A stretch of DNA of 41,835 bases from Candidatus Omnitrophota bacterium. Its GTDB lineage: Bacteria; Omnitrophota; Omnitrophia; Omnitrophales; Aquincolibacteriaceae. The stretch covers positions 1-41,835 of the forward strand of contig JACPXL010000022.1 of NCBI GenBank assembly GCA_016196555.1, written 5' to 3'. The notes beneath the pieces were generated by a model. It had not been told where the DNA came from and made no database searches. It saw nothing but the letters and a program-made list of their open reading frames with translations. Shown here one piece after another: positions 1 through 7,927 of the stretch. How positions within the stretch are numbered: the stretch's first letter is position 1; the number at the start of each line of letters is the position of its first letter. The translations under genes were made by a program, and so were the position numbers.

Positions 1-311
1 CCCGCGGCTTCGTACTTTTTCACCATATGAATCACATTGGCCGCATTGCCATAGCCCGTGTCGCAATCGCAGACGACCGGAATGACGCAGGCATCGTTGA
101 TGGCGCGCGCCGCATCCAAATTTTCCGTCATAGTCAGGATATTGGCATCCGGCACAGCATGGGCGGTTGATATCTCAAGCCCGCTTGCCCAAACGCCGTC
201 AAAACCCGCGCGCTCGATCAATTTTGCTCCAAGGCCGTGATGCGCGCCAATAATACGCACGATCCTGCGTTTTTCAAAAAGTTCCCGAAGCAGACCGGCT
301 TTTTCGCTCAT
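1..311 (-). CDS. aepX: phosphoenolpyruvate mutase (partial, C-terminus beyond window)
   Basis: PEP mutase isomerises phosphoenolpyruvate to phosphonopyruvate, the C-P bond-forming entry step of almost all phosphonate biosynthesis. The ATG at 311 directly follows the stop of the upstream gene. About 103 residues are visible before the window edge. They belong to the isocitrate lyase/PEP mutase superfamily: a GAHHGLGAKLIERAGFDGVW segment near residues 22-41, then ASGLEIST, then the Mg-binding DCDTGYGN motif near residues 82-89. The WASGL.IST...DAN pattern is what I know from PEP mutases rather than from methylisocitrate lyases. Phosphonopyruvate hydrolase is a close relative and cannot be excluded without the C-terminal half. 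The upstream nucleotidyltransferase and HppE/MPnS-like protein favour a biosynthetic phosphonate role. Confidence 0.82.
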   Translation of the reverse strand, partial: MSEKAGLLRELFEKRRIVRIIGAHHGLGAKLIERAGFDGVWASGLEISTAHAVPDANILTMTENLDAARAINDACVIPVVCDCDTGYGNAANVIHMVKKYEAA

Positions 312-1022
312 TTAGATATCCATCCCTTTCGGATAGTAATCTTTCTCGTCCTGGATGATGCGGGCCGCATTTTCCGGCCTAAGCAGGGCCAGTTCCTGGC
401 GCGCATCCCCGCCGATATTTTGGCCAAAAGTGATGGCCAGGATACGGCCTAGATTTTTGGGTTCCGGCGAATAAAAAGCATGCGGCACAAAGCCGGGAAT
501 CAGCCAGGAATCGCCTTCGGTAAAAATTTCCTCATGGACTTTGCCCTCCCATTCCCACAAATAGGCAACCGGTCCACCATGCAGCACCTGCGTGTATTGG
601 TGGAAAAAATGCCCGCGGTTTAGGATCACATCTTCGCGGCGATTCAAATGCAGCAGAAGCTCCACCGGTTTGAAATTCGGAAGCGCCTGTGACATGGCAC
701 GGTTCCAGTAACTATATTGTTTGCGGCCCGCACGCTCCTGATCAAAAAAGCAGGCGTCCTTATGACGCAGGATTTTGATGCCGCGCTTCAGGTCATTTTC
801 AAAAGGCAGGAGGTCGCGCACGCTCACGTAAAAATATTTGGCTAAAAGTTCCAACTCACGCCATTCGGGCTTGGCCTTGCCTTTTTCAAGCGCTTTCAGG
901 CGCACTTCAGCAATGCCTGTGCCGCCAGAAACCATGGCAAAAGTGTGTTTGATTTCATTGCGCCAGGCGTGGATCAGCCTGCCGTATTCCAGATAAGGTT
1001 GTGCTGAGGTTCCCTGTATCAT
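312..1022 (-). CDS. HTH-cupin protein of the HppE/HEPD/MPnS non-haem iron oxygenase family
   Basis: This 236-residue protein has an XRE-type helix-turn-helix region (about residues 10-75) followed by a cupin (about 95-200). That is the architecture and approximate size of hydroxypropylphosphonate epoxidase (HppE, about 198 residues). The cupin contains NRGHFFHQYTQVLHG (135-149) and GFVPHAF (177-183). Aligned by eye to HppE as I remember it, H138 and H181 match the two iron histidines, and Q142 replaces the iron-binding glutamate. A 2-His-1-Gln triad is known in methylphosphonate synthase and some hydroxyethylphosphonate dioxygenases. R97, Y103, Y105 and N135 also coincide with HppE phosphonate-binding positions. 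A strong AAGGCGG site precedes the ATG. MPnS and HEPD are about twice this length, so the exact reaction is uncertain. A plain XRE-cupin regulator is the alternative. Confidence 0.7.
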   Translation of the reverse strand: MIQGTSAQPYLEYGRLIHAWRNEIKHTFAMVSGGTGIAEVRLKALEKGKAKPEWRELELLAKYFYVSVRDLLPFENDLKRGIKILRHKDACFFDQERAGRKQYSYWNRAMSQALPNFKPVELLLHLNRREDVILNRGHFFHQYTQVLHGGPVAYLWEWEGKVHEEIFTEGDSWLIPGFVPHAFYSPEPKNLGRILAITFGQNIGGDARQELALLRPENAARIIQDEKDYYPKGMDI

Positions 1023-1043
1023 AAATCCGCCTTTCTTCTTTGG

Positions 1044-1814
1044 TCATCTTGAGCTTTTATTCTGCCGCCAAAGAGCGGCAAGATTTTGAAAATCCTGCAG
1101 GGTGTCGATTTCGCGCCACCGGCCTTCGACCTGATGGCATTTTATGCGCACTCCTTGATCGGTTAAGTGTTGCAGCATGTCGGTCACATAAGCTTTTTCA
1201 AACGCCGCGGCGCGCTGAAAAGCGCGTCCTGCAAAATTACGGTATGCCTCTTCGTAACGTTCTTTGAATTGCCGGGCCCCGGCCCGGCTCAATTTCAGCA
1301 TGCCAATAAATTCCGCGTGGACCGGCCCCGTCTCCCTGGAAATCTTTCCAATACGCCGAACGTATTCCCCACCAGCCATCTCTACTGTCTCAGCTTCCGA
1401 TACGGGATGGTCGCTGCGTCCGTTATAGGCTTCGCGCCAGTTGGTATCCACGGCAATCACCATTTCTCCGGATGCGCGCGTCAAAGCAGCCGGGATGGAT
1501 GGCTCAAACCAGATGTCGGAATAAGAAATCAATAAATCATCGTCAAATTCAGCCGAGGCCTTCATTAACGATCCTAAGATGTTATTGCGCTCAAAATCCC
1601 GGTTCCAGACATAACGCACGTCCTGGCGCGTGAATTTATCCCCCTGGTAGCCGCGGACAACCACAATATCACGGATGCCGCACTGTCGAAATACCTTGAG
1701 TTGTTCCTCAAAAAGCGTTCGTCCCTGGGTGGCAATGGCAAGGCACTTGGGTAATTCACGCGTCATAGGAAGCAGCCGTTTGCCGATGCCTGCCGCAATC
1801 AAAATTACTTTCAT
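1044..1814 (-). CDS. sugar-nucleotide-type nucleotidyltransferase, PntC/LicC-like cytidylyltransferase
   Basis: This is a Rossmann-type NTP transferase of about 256 residues. It starts with MKVILIAAGIGKRLLPMT, the glycine-rich nucleotide loop, followed by the LPKCL lysine segment. A metal-binding aspartate sits in SYSDIWFE, and DTNWREAYNGRSDHP lies in the middle of the fold. This pattern resembles LicC (phosphocholine cytidylyltransferase) and PntC, which makes CMP-activated 2-aminoethylphosphonate. The position next to PEP mutase and an HppE-like protein suggests that it activates a phosphonate with CTP for transfer to a glycan. I chose the ATG at 1814. A GTG at 1829 is possible and would add five residues. 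Other substrates such as sugar-1-phosphates remain possible. The role is inferred from family and neighbours. Confidence 0.7.
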   Translation of the reverse strand: MKVILIAAGIGKRLLPMTRELPKCLAIATQGRTLFEEQLKVFRQCGIRDIVVVRGYQGDKFTRQDVRYVWNRDFERNNILGSLMKASAEFDDDLLISYSDIWFEPSIPAALTRASGEMVIAVDTNWREAYNGRSDHPVSEAETVEMAGGEYVRRIGKISRETGPVHAEFIGMLKLSRAGARQFKERYEEAYRNFAGRAFQRAAAFEKAYVTDMLQHLTDQGVRIKCHQVEGRWREIDTLQDFQNLAALWRQNKSSR

Positions 1815-1922
1815 AAATTCTTTAACCACAAATGGTTGGGGAGATGACCGGGATAAATCAAATCAGCACTCATCGCCACATAAACCGTCTTTCTTTTGGA
1901 TTTTGATCCCTTATTCATTTTG

Positions 1923-4028
1923 TTATCCCTCGAAGAAATCCGCATGATCTTTTTCCGGAGAACCCTGAGAACGATAAAGCCCCTTATCCTCGATCACTTT
2001 TCGAAATCGTTTGATCTGTTCTTCATAAGCCGGGTCCTCAGGAAAAAGGATTTTTCCCGAAGAAATTTCTTTAATTTCCTCCTGCAAACAATTTCCATTT
2101 TTTAATCCTTCTAATATTCGTTTGTATTCATAGCCATCACCTATAATCCGGCATTGATAATTGCCGGCAAAAATCATTTCTGAAATCGCTTGTTTTTTCC
2201 CCTGAAATTTCCCCTGTCGGTCGGGGAGAAAACTCCGGGAATAAGGACTCGGCTTGGAAGAAACGCCGGCCAAATCCGCCACCGTCGGATACAAATCAAC
2301 GCAGGTTTCAACAAAACCCGAGATTTCTTTTTTGTGTGTTTCTTTAAGCCAGGGGCATCGCATCAGCAAAGGAACCGAAAGCCTCTGCTCTGATAAATGC
2401 TTTTTTGCCCAAGTATCGATCCCTTGATCCATAGGAAGATTCACCCCATGGTCCGCCGTGAGGATAACAGCCGTACGACCCCCTAATGGGGTTCTTTCTA
2501 TGTATCCCAGCAATGATTCCAAAACAAAATCAAGTTCTGCAATTTTGTTGGTATAAACGGTGTTGTAAAAATGTTCTTCCTCGCTTTTTTTGCCTGATTC
2601 GGCTTTTCGAAGAATGTCCGCCGACTCATCGCGCAGCATTGAAGTTCCGAACCAACAGAATGGCGACTCTTGCTTGTTCGATAATCTCATGTCCAAATAA
2701 TGCAGAAATAAAAATTTGTTTTCGTCCGGGTGAGTGTGCAACATTTCAAGGGCCTTGGAGGTCACGTCCCTGGCAGTTGTTTTGCCTTCCGAAAAGATGA
2801 ACCTTTCGTATCCCCTTTCATGCCCGTATAAATGCGAGGACCGGGGATGGGTGGAATAGGCAAAAGTATAATAACCGGCTCGCTGAAGAATTTCCGCCAA
2901 AGTATCCACATTTTCAGGAAGACGTTTGATTTTGCTGTAATGAGGATTGACGATACGGTGATGGGAAGAATAAAGAGAAGTCGGAAAACTTGCAAAAGTG
3001 GGAAGCGTCCACTCCCCTTGCGTATAAGCTTGATGATAAATCGTATAATCCTTAAAAAACCGGTCGATGAAAGGCGTTTTTACTTTTCCGCCGTATAGCC
3101 CAATCATATCGGTACGCAAACCATCGACAATAATAACAATCACGTTTTTTTGCTGCGTCCCGGAAATTATGGGTGCTATGCGGGGTGAAAAATAAACCAA
3201 ACCGTTGCCTCGGAAATTTAATCGCACTTTGGATATTTTCCCGCTTGAAGAGCTATTTGAGAAATCAAGAAAGTCATTCCAGTCACGGCATAACGAATTC
3301 GTCTTTTTTTTCAAGACCAAGGCATCATCAAAAAAAACTTCTATCTCATCTTCAGCAGAAGATGTTTTTAAGACAAAAATGCCAAGCTGAAATTGTTTGG
3401 TTTCAAAAGACTGCGCGGCGGACAATTCTATTTCCCCGCCTTTATTTTCAATGATATTTCTAAGCTCGCCGTGCATTCTCTTTTTAAAGACTTTCGCATT
3501 GGGATCAAGCTTCCAACTTTTAAGAAAATGAGCGTCAGCTTTTAATTTTGTTTCAAACTGCTCTGGGCGGGATGGCCGAATCGTCCGGCCAGACTTTTTG
3601 GAAAGTTCAAAGAATTTCAGATAGTTTAAAAAAATCATAGAAGAAATTCCCAAATAAGCCCCGGCAAAAGGGAGCAAAATCCAATGCATCTGCCCGGCCG
3701 GTAAAGAGACGGCCAAAGGAATACTCAAAAGCTGTAATAAATGAAAATAGGACCAGCGGCACACTTTTTCCTGAAGCAGCTTTCCATGAAACCGGTGCCC
3801 GTCTTTAAAATTGAAGGACCTTTCGAAAAAGGTCACGGCACTGCCAAGAACGGCAAAATGGATCAATGCGAATAAAAGTGTATTGCCCAAAAGAAGGAAA
3901 TGAAACGGCGGCAGGCCGTGTTGATGAATCACGAAAAGATTAATGCCGAGCGTCGACAAAAATGAAGTCAGCGCAAATCCCATCAAATTTCGCGCATCAC
4001 TTAAGAGATAGCGAACGAGGCTTAACAT
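1923..4028 (-). CDS. membrane-anchored alkaline phosphatase/sulfatase-superfamily protein (possible transferase)
   Basis: The 701-residue protein begins with several hydrophobic segments (about residues 5-160), followed by a region with no obvious motif. A sulfatase/phosphatase-superfamily domain then starts near VIIVDGLRTDMIGLYG. Metal-site features include this VDGLR aspartate and a C-terminal TADHG. The nucleophile position reads EWTLPTFASF, so it is Thr rather than the Cys or Ser in C/S-x-P-x-R that sulfatases convert to formylglycine. Thr nucleophiles are typical of phospho-group transferases and phosphodiesterases of this superfamily, such as LTA synthase and phosphoethanolamine transferases. 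Its ATG overlaps the stop of the upstream kinase-like gene, so the two are probably coupled. It may place a phospho- or phosphono-group on an exported glycan; this is inference. Confidence 0.65.
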   Translation of the reverse strand: MLSLVRYLLSDARNLMGFALTSFLSTLGINLFVIHQHGLPPFHFLLLGNTLLFALIHFAVLGSAVTFFERSFNFKDGHRFHGKLLQEKVCRWSYFHLLQLLSIPLAVSLPAGQMHWILLPFAGAYLGISSMIFLNYLKFFELSKKSGRTIRPSRPEQFETKLKADAHFLKSWKLDPNAKVFKKRMHGELRNIIENKGGEIELSAAQSFETKQFQLGIFVLKTSSAEDEIEVFFDDALVLKKKTNSLCRDWNDFLDFSNSSSSGKISKVRLNFRGNGLVYFSPRIAPIISGTQQKNVIVIIVDGLRTDMIGLYGGKVKTPFIDRFFKDYTIYHQAYTQGEWTLPTFASFPTSLYSSHHRIVNPHYSKIKRLPENVDTLAEILQRAGYYTFAYSTHPRSSHLYGHERGYERFIFSEGKTTARDVTSKALEMLHTHPDENKFLFLHYLDMRLSNKQESPFCWFGTSMLRDESADILRKAESGKKSEEEHFYNTVYTNKIAELDFVLESLLGYIERTPLGGRTAVILTADHGVNLPMDQGIDTWAKKHLSEQRLSVPLLMRCPWLKETHKKEISGFVETCVDLYPTVADLAGVSSKPSPYSRSFLPDRQGKFQGKKQAISEMIFAGNYQCRIIGDGYEYKRILEGLKNGNCLQEEIKEISSGKILFPEDPAYEEQIKRFRKVIEDKGLYRSQGSPEKDHADFFEG

Positions 4029-4606
4029 CGATCATCTCCCTGATGAGTCAAAAAATCTAAAGCGCGCGTTAGAAGCAAGGACGAACATTCTTCAACCGAT
4101 TTGTTTGCCGTATCCAAAATAAGATCAGGATGGTTTGATTTCTCGTATGGCTCCGTCACTCCGATAAAATTCTCATAAAGGCCTTCAAAGGCTTTGCGGT
4201 AATGGCCTTTATAATCCCGCTTGGCACAAATTTCCGCCGGACAGTCCAGATAAACCTCCATAAACCGGCCGATTAATTTCCGGGCCTGATCGCGCAATTC
4301 TTTAACATGAGAAATTACGCAGACAATCGCGATTTTCCCATTTTGATTCGATTGGAATGCCAGTTCCGCCAATTTCAAAGTGACGACATTGCGATCTCCG
4401 GTAGAAAATCCGTATTGTTTATCAAGCCGCTTGCGCACCTCTTCACCGTCTAAAAGATCGATGGGAGTAATTCCCGCCGCCATTAAACTATCTCGTAAAT
4501 TTTTACCCATCGTGCTTTTGCCCGACGCCGAAAGCCCTGTAATCCAAATCGTTCCGGCCGTTTTCACTTTAAGTTGTTTTTTCGGTTTTGACTGTTGTCG
4601 CATCAT
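4022..4606 (-). CDS. APS kinase (CysC)-like P-loop kinase with altered substrate motifs
   Basis: This 194-residue protein has the adenylylsulfate kinase fold signature: WITGLSASGKST (Walker A, about 21-32), LLDGEEVRKRL, YGFSTGDR, then LDCPAEICAKRD and HPDLILDT near the C-terminus. Family membership is clear. Two substrate-side motifs differ from true APS kinases as I know them: the arginines usually found after GFS..DR (ENIRR) are missing, and ISPYR.DRD reads ISHVKELRD. The protein may therefore phosphorylate something other than APS. The gene overlaps the upstream epimerase by about 38 bases and the downstream sulfatase-superfamily gene by 7 bases. No ATP sulfurylase or PAPS sulfotransferase is visible in the window. 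Start choice between adjacent ATGs at 4606 and 4603 is arbitrary. Confidence 0.7.
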   Translation of the reverse strand: MMRQQSKPKKQLKVKTAGTIWITGLSASGKSTMGKNLRDSLMAAGITPIDLLDGEEVRKRLDKQYGFSTGDRNVVTLKLAELAFQSNQNGKIAIVCVISHVKELRDQARKLIGRFMEVYLDCPAEICAKRDYKGHYRKAFEGLYENFIGVTEPYEKSNHPDLILDTANKSVEECSSLLLTRALDFLTHQGDDRC

Positions 4607-5552
4607 GTTTGATCGCCCATTGAATGGTGCGCTTCATCCCTTCGTTAAAATTTACTTTCGGTTCCCAACCGAGTGTTTTACGGACTAATGAAATATCGGC
4701 CACCATGTTCTTTTGATCTCCCGGACGAAGCGGTGCGTAGCGAACGGGATAATCCTTGCGTGATTTTCCGAAAGCTTCCAGAACCGTATCGGCCAGACGG
4801 TTAATGGAATGCGGCACACCGGTACCAAGATTAAAAACACGCCCGTCAGCTTCAGAAGAATTCAAAGCCAGAATCCAAGCTCGAGCCACATCTTCAATAT
4901 GAACAAAATCCCGGGTTTGCTCCCCATCGGAATGAATCGTGATCGGTTCTCCGCGGAGGAGATTACCAATAAATATTCCCGCCACGCCTTGATAAGGATT
5001 GTTAAGTCCTTGGCGCTCGCCATAAACATTGAACATGCGAAAAGAAGTCACGAAAAATTTAAAGTCGAGATCATTTCGCAGCGCCGTGGCATGAACGTAT
5101 CGTTCCGCCGCATATTTGGTAATTCCATAATACGAAACGGGTTTTAGAATTTCGTTTTCGTGAATAGGAACTTTTTCGGGAAAACCATAAGTGGTCATGG
5201 AACTGGCAAATAAAAGCCGGGAGACTTTATATTGCAAACATTTGCTTAGAACGTTCAATGTGCCATGAACATTCACTTCAAGATCATTTTTAGGATCGGT
5301 GAAAGAAAGGATGGTCGAGGTCTGGCCTGCGATATGAAAGACGGCATCGACTCCTTTTCGAAAGACTTTATCCAATTCTGCCGAGTTTCGGACATCGGCT
5401 TTGTAATATTCCGCTTGCGGATTTACGTTATAGGCAAAACCCGTCGACTCATTATCCAGGCAGACTACATGCCAGCCCGAAGCCAACAACTTGTCCGCAA
5501 GATGACTTCCGATAAACCCCGCTCCCCCCGTAATCAAAACCCGTTTTTTCAT
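4569..5552 (-). CDS. NAD-dependent epimerase/dehydratase (UDP-glucose 4-epimerase family SDR)
   Basis: This extended short-chain dehydrogenase of 327 residues probably epimerises or dehydrates a nucleotide sugar for surface polysaccharide. The N-terminal NAD-binding motif TGGAGFIGSH is at about 8-17. ASSMTTYG (116-123) supplies the active-site Ser/Thr region, and Y142-x3-K146 is the catalytic pair. RMFNVYGERQ and the C-terminal LGWEPKVNFNEGM are usual family features. Its ATG overlaps the stop of the upstream glycosyltransferase as ATGA, which indicates translational coupling. Length is normal for GalE-like enzymes. The exact sugar cannot be assigned from sequence alone. Confidence 0.85.
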   Translation of the reverse strand: MKKRVLITGGAGFIGSHLADKLLASGWHVVCLDNESTGFAYNVNPQAEYYKADVRNSAELDKVFRKGVDAVFHIAGQTSTILSFTDPKNDLEVNVHGTLNVLSKCLQYKVSRLLFASSMTTYGFPEKVPIHENEILKPVSYYGITKYAAERYVHATALRNDLDFKFFVTSFRMFNVYGERQGLNNPYQGVAGIFIGNLLRGEPITIHSDGEQTRDFVHIEDVARAWILALNSSEADGRVFNLGTGVPHSINRLADTVLEAFGKSRKDYPVRYAPLRPGDQKNMVADISLVRKTLGWEPKVNFNEGMKRTIQWAIKHDATTVKTEKTT

Positions 5553-6859
5553 CGTTTCAATTCCTTTTCTCTCTTCAATGAATGATCCGGAACATTCATT
5601 TTTGTTTTTGCCAATCGTTCAAGTTCAGCCACGATTTGTTTGGCGGCAACGTCCGATTTAAAATTTTTCTCGTACGTTTCGCGCCCCTTAAGTTGAAGCC
5701 GTTTGCGCAATTCGACATCTCGAACCACACGAACGATCTGACGCGCAAGTTCTTCCCCGGTCGAACCAAGCAGACAATTTTCTTCGTGAACAAGTTCTGG
5801 AATATTGGCCGATTCATAAGTATGCGCGACCAGACAACAACCAAAAGAAAGCCCTGTGACAATGCGAAGTCGAATCCCAAGTAAAATGGGCGTCGGACAT
5901 AATTGAATGTCCGCAGATAAAAATTCATCATCAGCTGGGCGAATGGCCCCCGTGATCTTGACGGACGGATGGTCTAAACGCTGCGCTAAATCTTTGGAGA
6001 GCGTCCCTCCCCCGACAATCCGAACTTCAAATCCATCCTTCCCCAATTCTTTTTCTAAAACTGGCAAAATTTGCTCTGCAAATAAACGAATCCCAGCGTT
6101 TGTCGAAGTCGCCGTCACATTACTTGGCCCCAGAAGAATTCTTGGTTTAATTCTTGAGGGAATTGCTTTACGTTTTTGCCAAACATTCTCACCCACCGCA
6201 TCGACGATAGGACTTTTTAAATAAGCGCATTGATTCGCACCATGTTTTCTTAGCCAGGCGGCATCATAAGCTCCGAAGCATCCCACGGATTCGCAATGAT
6301 TGAGAAACCAGGCCATCAAGCGCGGCGTATGCAGATTATTTCTGAACGTGTTCAGGGTTTGGCCCAAATAAGAAAAACTAAAAGAAAACTTCGTTCGCTG
6401 CCATCGGTAAAAATTCGGCCAATGCCAAAGATCCGCCGTGCCTGCCATGCGCGGAACTAAATTCAAACCGTGCGTTGCCGCGATTGCCGTGTAGTGATAA
6501 GCAAAAATAACGTCCGGCTGCAAGCCTTCGAGCAAGCTCTTCATTTTTAAAACGAGCTTAAAGGAAGGAAACAAGGCTTCAACATCGGGCCAAATCAAAC
6601 GTTTCCAAGGCCTAATCCATTTTTCATAAAAAGATTGCGCTTTCTCTTCAGGCACTTGAACTAAAAAAAATTCAACATTTCTCGCCGCTAGCCATTGCTT
6701 GGATTCTTCGACTCCCTCAGGCTCTAGAGAATCGCTTAAGCAGTAATAAGTCACTTGATGACCCGCCTTCAAAAGCTCTTCCAATACCCCCCAGCAGGTC
6801 ATAGGAGCACCGCTCGTACTTGAATGAGGCGGGCAGTGAGCAATAAAGGCGACTTTCAT
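5549..6859 (-). CDS. glycosyltransferase, GT4-like
   Basis: This 436-residue protein has the two-domain look of a GT-B glycosyltransferase. The N-terminal MKVAFIAHCPPH strand-loop precedes a glycine/serine-rich segment (SSTSGAPM). A second domain begins near PRILLGPSNVTATSTNAG. The C-terminal LVHEENCLLGSTGEELA segment resembles the donor-binding region of GT4 enzymes, although the usual EX7E motif is weak. I chose the ATG at 6859, just 3 bases beyond the upstream stop and preceded by AAAGGAT, rather than the upstream in-frame start at 6880. The protein would add a sugar to the growing surface glycan at the cytoplasmic membrane face. Donor and acceptor are unknown. Confidence 0.75.
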   Translation of the reverse strand: MKVAFIAHCPPHSSTSGAPMTCWGVLEELLKAGHQVTYYCLSDSLEPEGVEESKQWLAARNVEFFLVQVPEEKAQSFYEKWIRPWKRLIWPDVEALFPSFKLVLKMKSLLEGLQPDVIFAYHYTAIAATHGLNLVPRMAGTADLWHWPNFYRWQRTKFSFSFSYLGQTLNTFRNNLHTPRLMAWFLNHCESVGCFGAYDAAWLRKHGANQCAYLKSPIVDAVGENVWQKRKAIPSRIKPRILLGPSNVTATSTNAGIRLFAEQILPVLEKELGKDGFEVRIVGGGTLSKDLAQRLDHPSVKITGAIRPADDEFLSADIQLCPTPILLGIRLRIVTGLSFGCCLVAHTYESANIPELVHEENCLLGSTGEELARQIVRVVRDVELRKRLQLKGRETYEKNFKSDVAAKQIVAELERLAKTKMNVPDHSLKREKELKR

Positions 6860-6861
6860 CT

Positions 6862-7914
6862 TTATCCTTTCTTCACGCAAATATTTTGAACAAGGTCTTG
6901 GAAAATATCATCGATCGAACGCGTAATGTCCCAGGAAGGATAATCTGACTTTAAATGTTTTAAATTTGTGATGTAACAAATATGATCGCCGAGGCGCGGA
7001 GTTTCGATATATTCGGTTTTCATTTTTTTATTTATCAATCTTTCGAATCGCGTAATGGCTTCGAGAACTGAAATGCTATTCGCCCGTCCCCCGCCTAAAT
7101 TGTAAACAGCCCCGGCTTTTGGATTTTCATAAAAGGCCAAAAAAGCCGTGCACACATCATGAGCATGAATATTGTCACGAACTTGTTTGCCCTTATAACC
7201 ATAAATCCGATAAATGCGATCTTCACTAATGGCACGCGCAACATAAGCAAGAAATCCATGATTTTCGGCAGCAGCGTGGCGGGACCCTGTCAAACATCCC
7301 CCACGAAAACAAACCGTCGGCATACCAAAATAACGTCCATACTCTTGGACCATTTGATCAGCGGCTAATTTTGAAGTACCGAAAAGACTATGAAGGCATT
7401 GATCCACGCTGCAAGATTCATCCACACCGTCCCTGTCTTTTGGATTTTCATAATCGTAACGGGTTTTAAGCTCGACAATTGGCAGTTTGTTTGGAATATC
7501 CCCATAAACTTTGTTCGTGCTCATAAAAACAAACGGTGAATCGGGACAATTGCGGCGGGCAGCTTCAAGCAGGTTTAAAGTTCCAAGCGCATTCACTTCG
7601 AAGTCTTCAAAAGGCCGCTCCGCGGCTAAATCATGGGACGGCTGGCCAGCACAATGAATAATCAAATCTGGATGCTGATTACGAATAAGCTTTTCCATAG
7701 CCTCTCGATTTCTTATGTCTAAGTCATGATGCGTAAATCGCCGAGTGGATTCAGAAAGTCTTTTCAAATTTTGAGTCGTATCTCCATCGGGTCCAAAAAA
7801 GATCTTTCGCATATTGTTATCCACACCTTGGATTTCCCAGCCGCGCTCGTCAAAAAAACTCACGGCTTCTGATCCAATGAGTCCACTTGAACCTGTAATG
7901 AGCACTTTTTTCAT
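6862..7914 (-). CDS. NAD-dependent epimerase, CDP-paratose/tyvelose 2-epimerase-like
   Basis: This extended SDR of about 350 residues starts with MKKVLITGSSGLIGSEAV, the NAD-binding motif. The middle holds MSTNKVYGD and a DGVDES segment, then SLFGTSKLAADQMVQEYGRYFGM and CFRGGCLTGSRHAAAE. These match the CDP-tyvelose/CDP-paratose 2-epimerase-like group common in lipopolysaccharide loci. The position of the usual catalytic Tyr in YxxxK is Phe here (FGTSK), which I believe is seen in related family members. The ATG at 7914 (GTGGGAACAAAA upstream) is preferred over 7926. It lies between an ABC permease and a glycosyltransferase in the minus-strand operon. The true substrate is not determined. Confidence 0.78.
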   Translation of the reverse strand: MKKVLITGSSGLIGSEAVSFFDERGWEIQGVDNNMRKIFFGPDGDTTQNLKRLSESTRRFTHHDLDIRNREAMEKLIRNQHPDLIIHCAGQPSHDLAAERPFEDFEVNALGTLNLLEAARRNCPDSPFVFMSTNKVYGDIPNKLPIVELKTRYDYENPKDRDGVDESCSVDQCLHSLFGTSKLAADQMVQEYGRYFGMPTVCFRGGCLTGSRHAAAENHGFLAYVARAISEDRIYRIYGYKGKQVRDNIHAHDVCTAFLAFYENPKAGAVYNLGGGRANSISVLEAITRFERLINKKMKTEYIETPRLGDHICYITNLKHLKSDYPSWDITRSIDDIFQDLVQNICVKKG

Positions 7915-7927
7915 TTTTGTTCCCACA

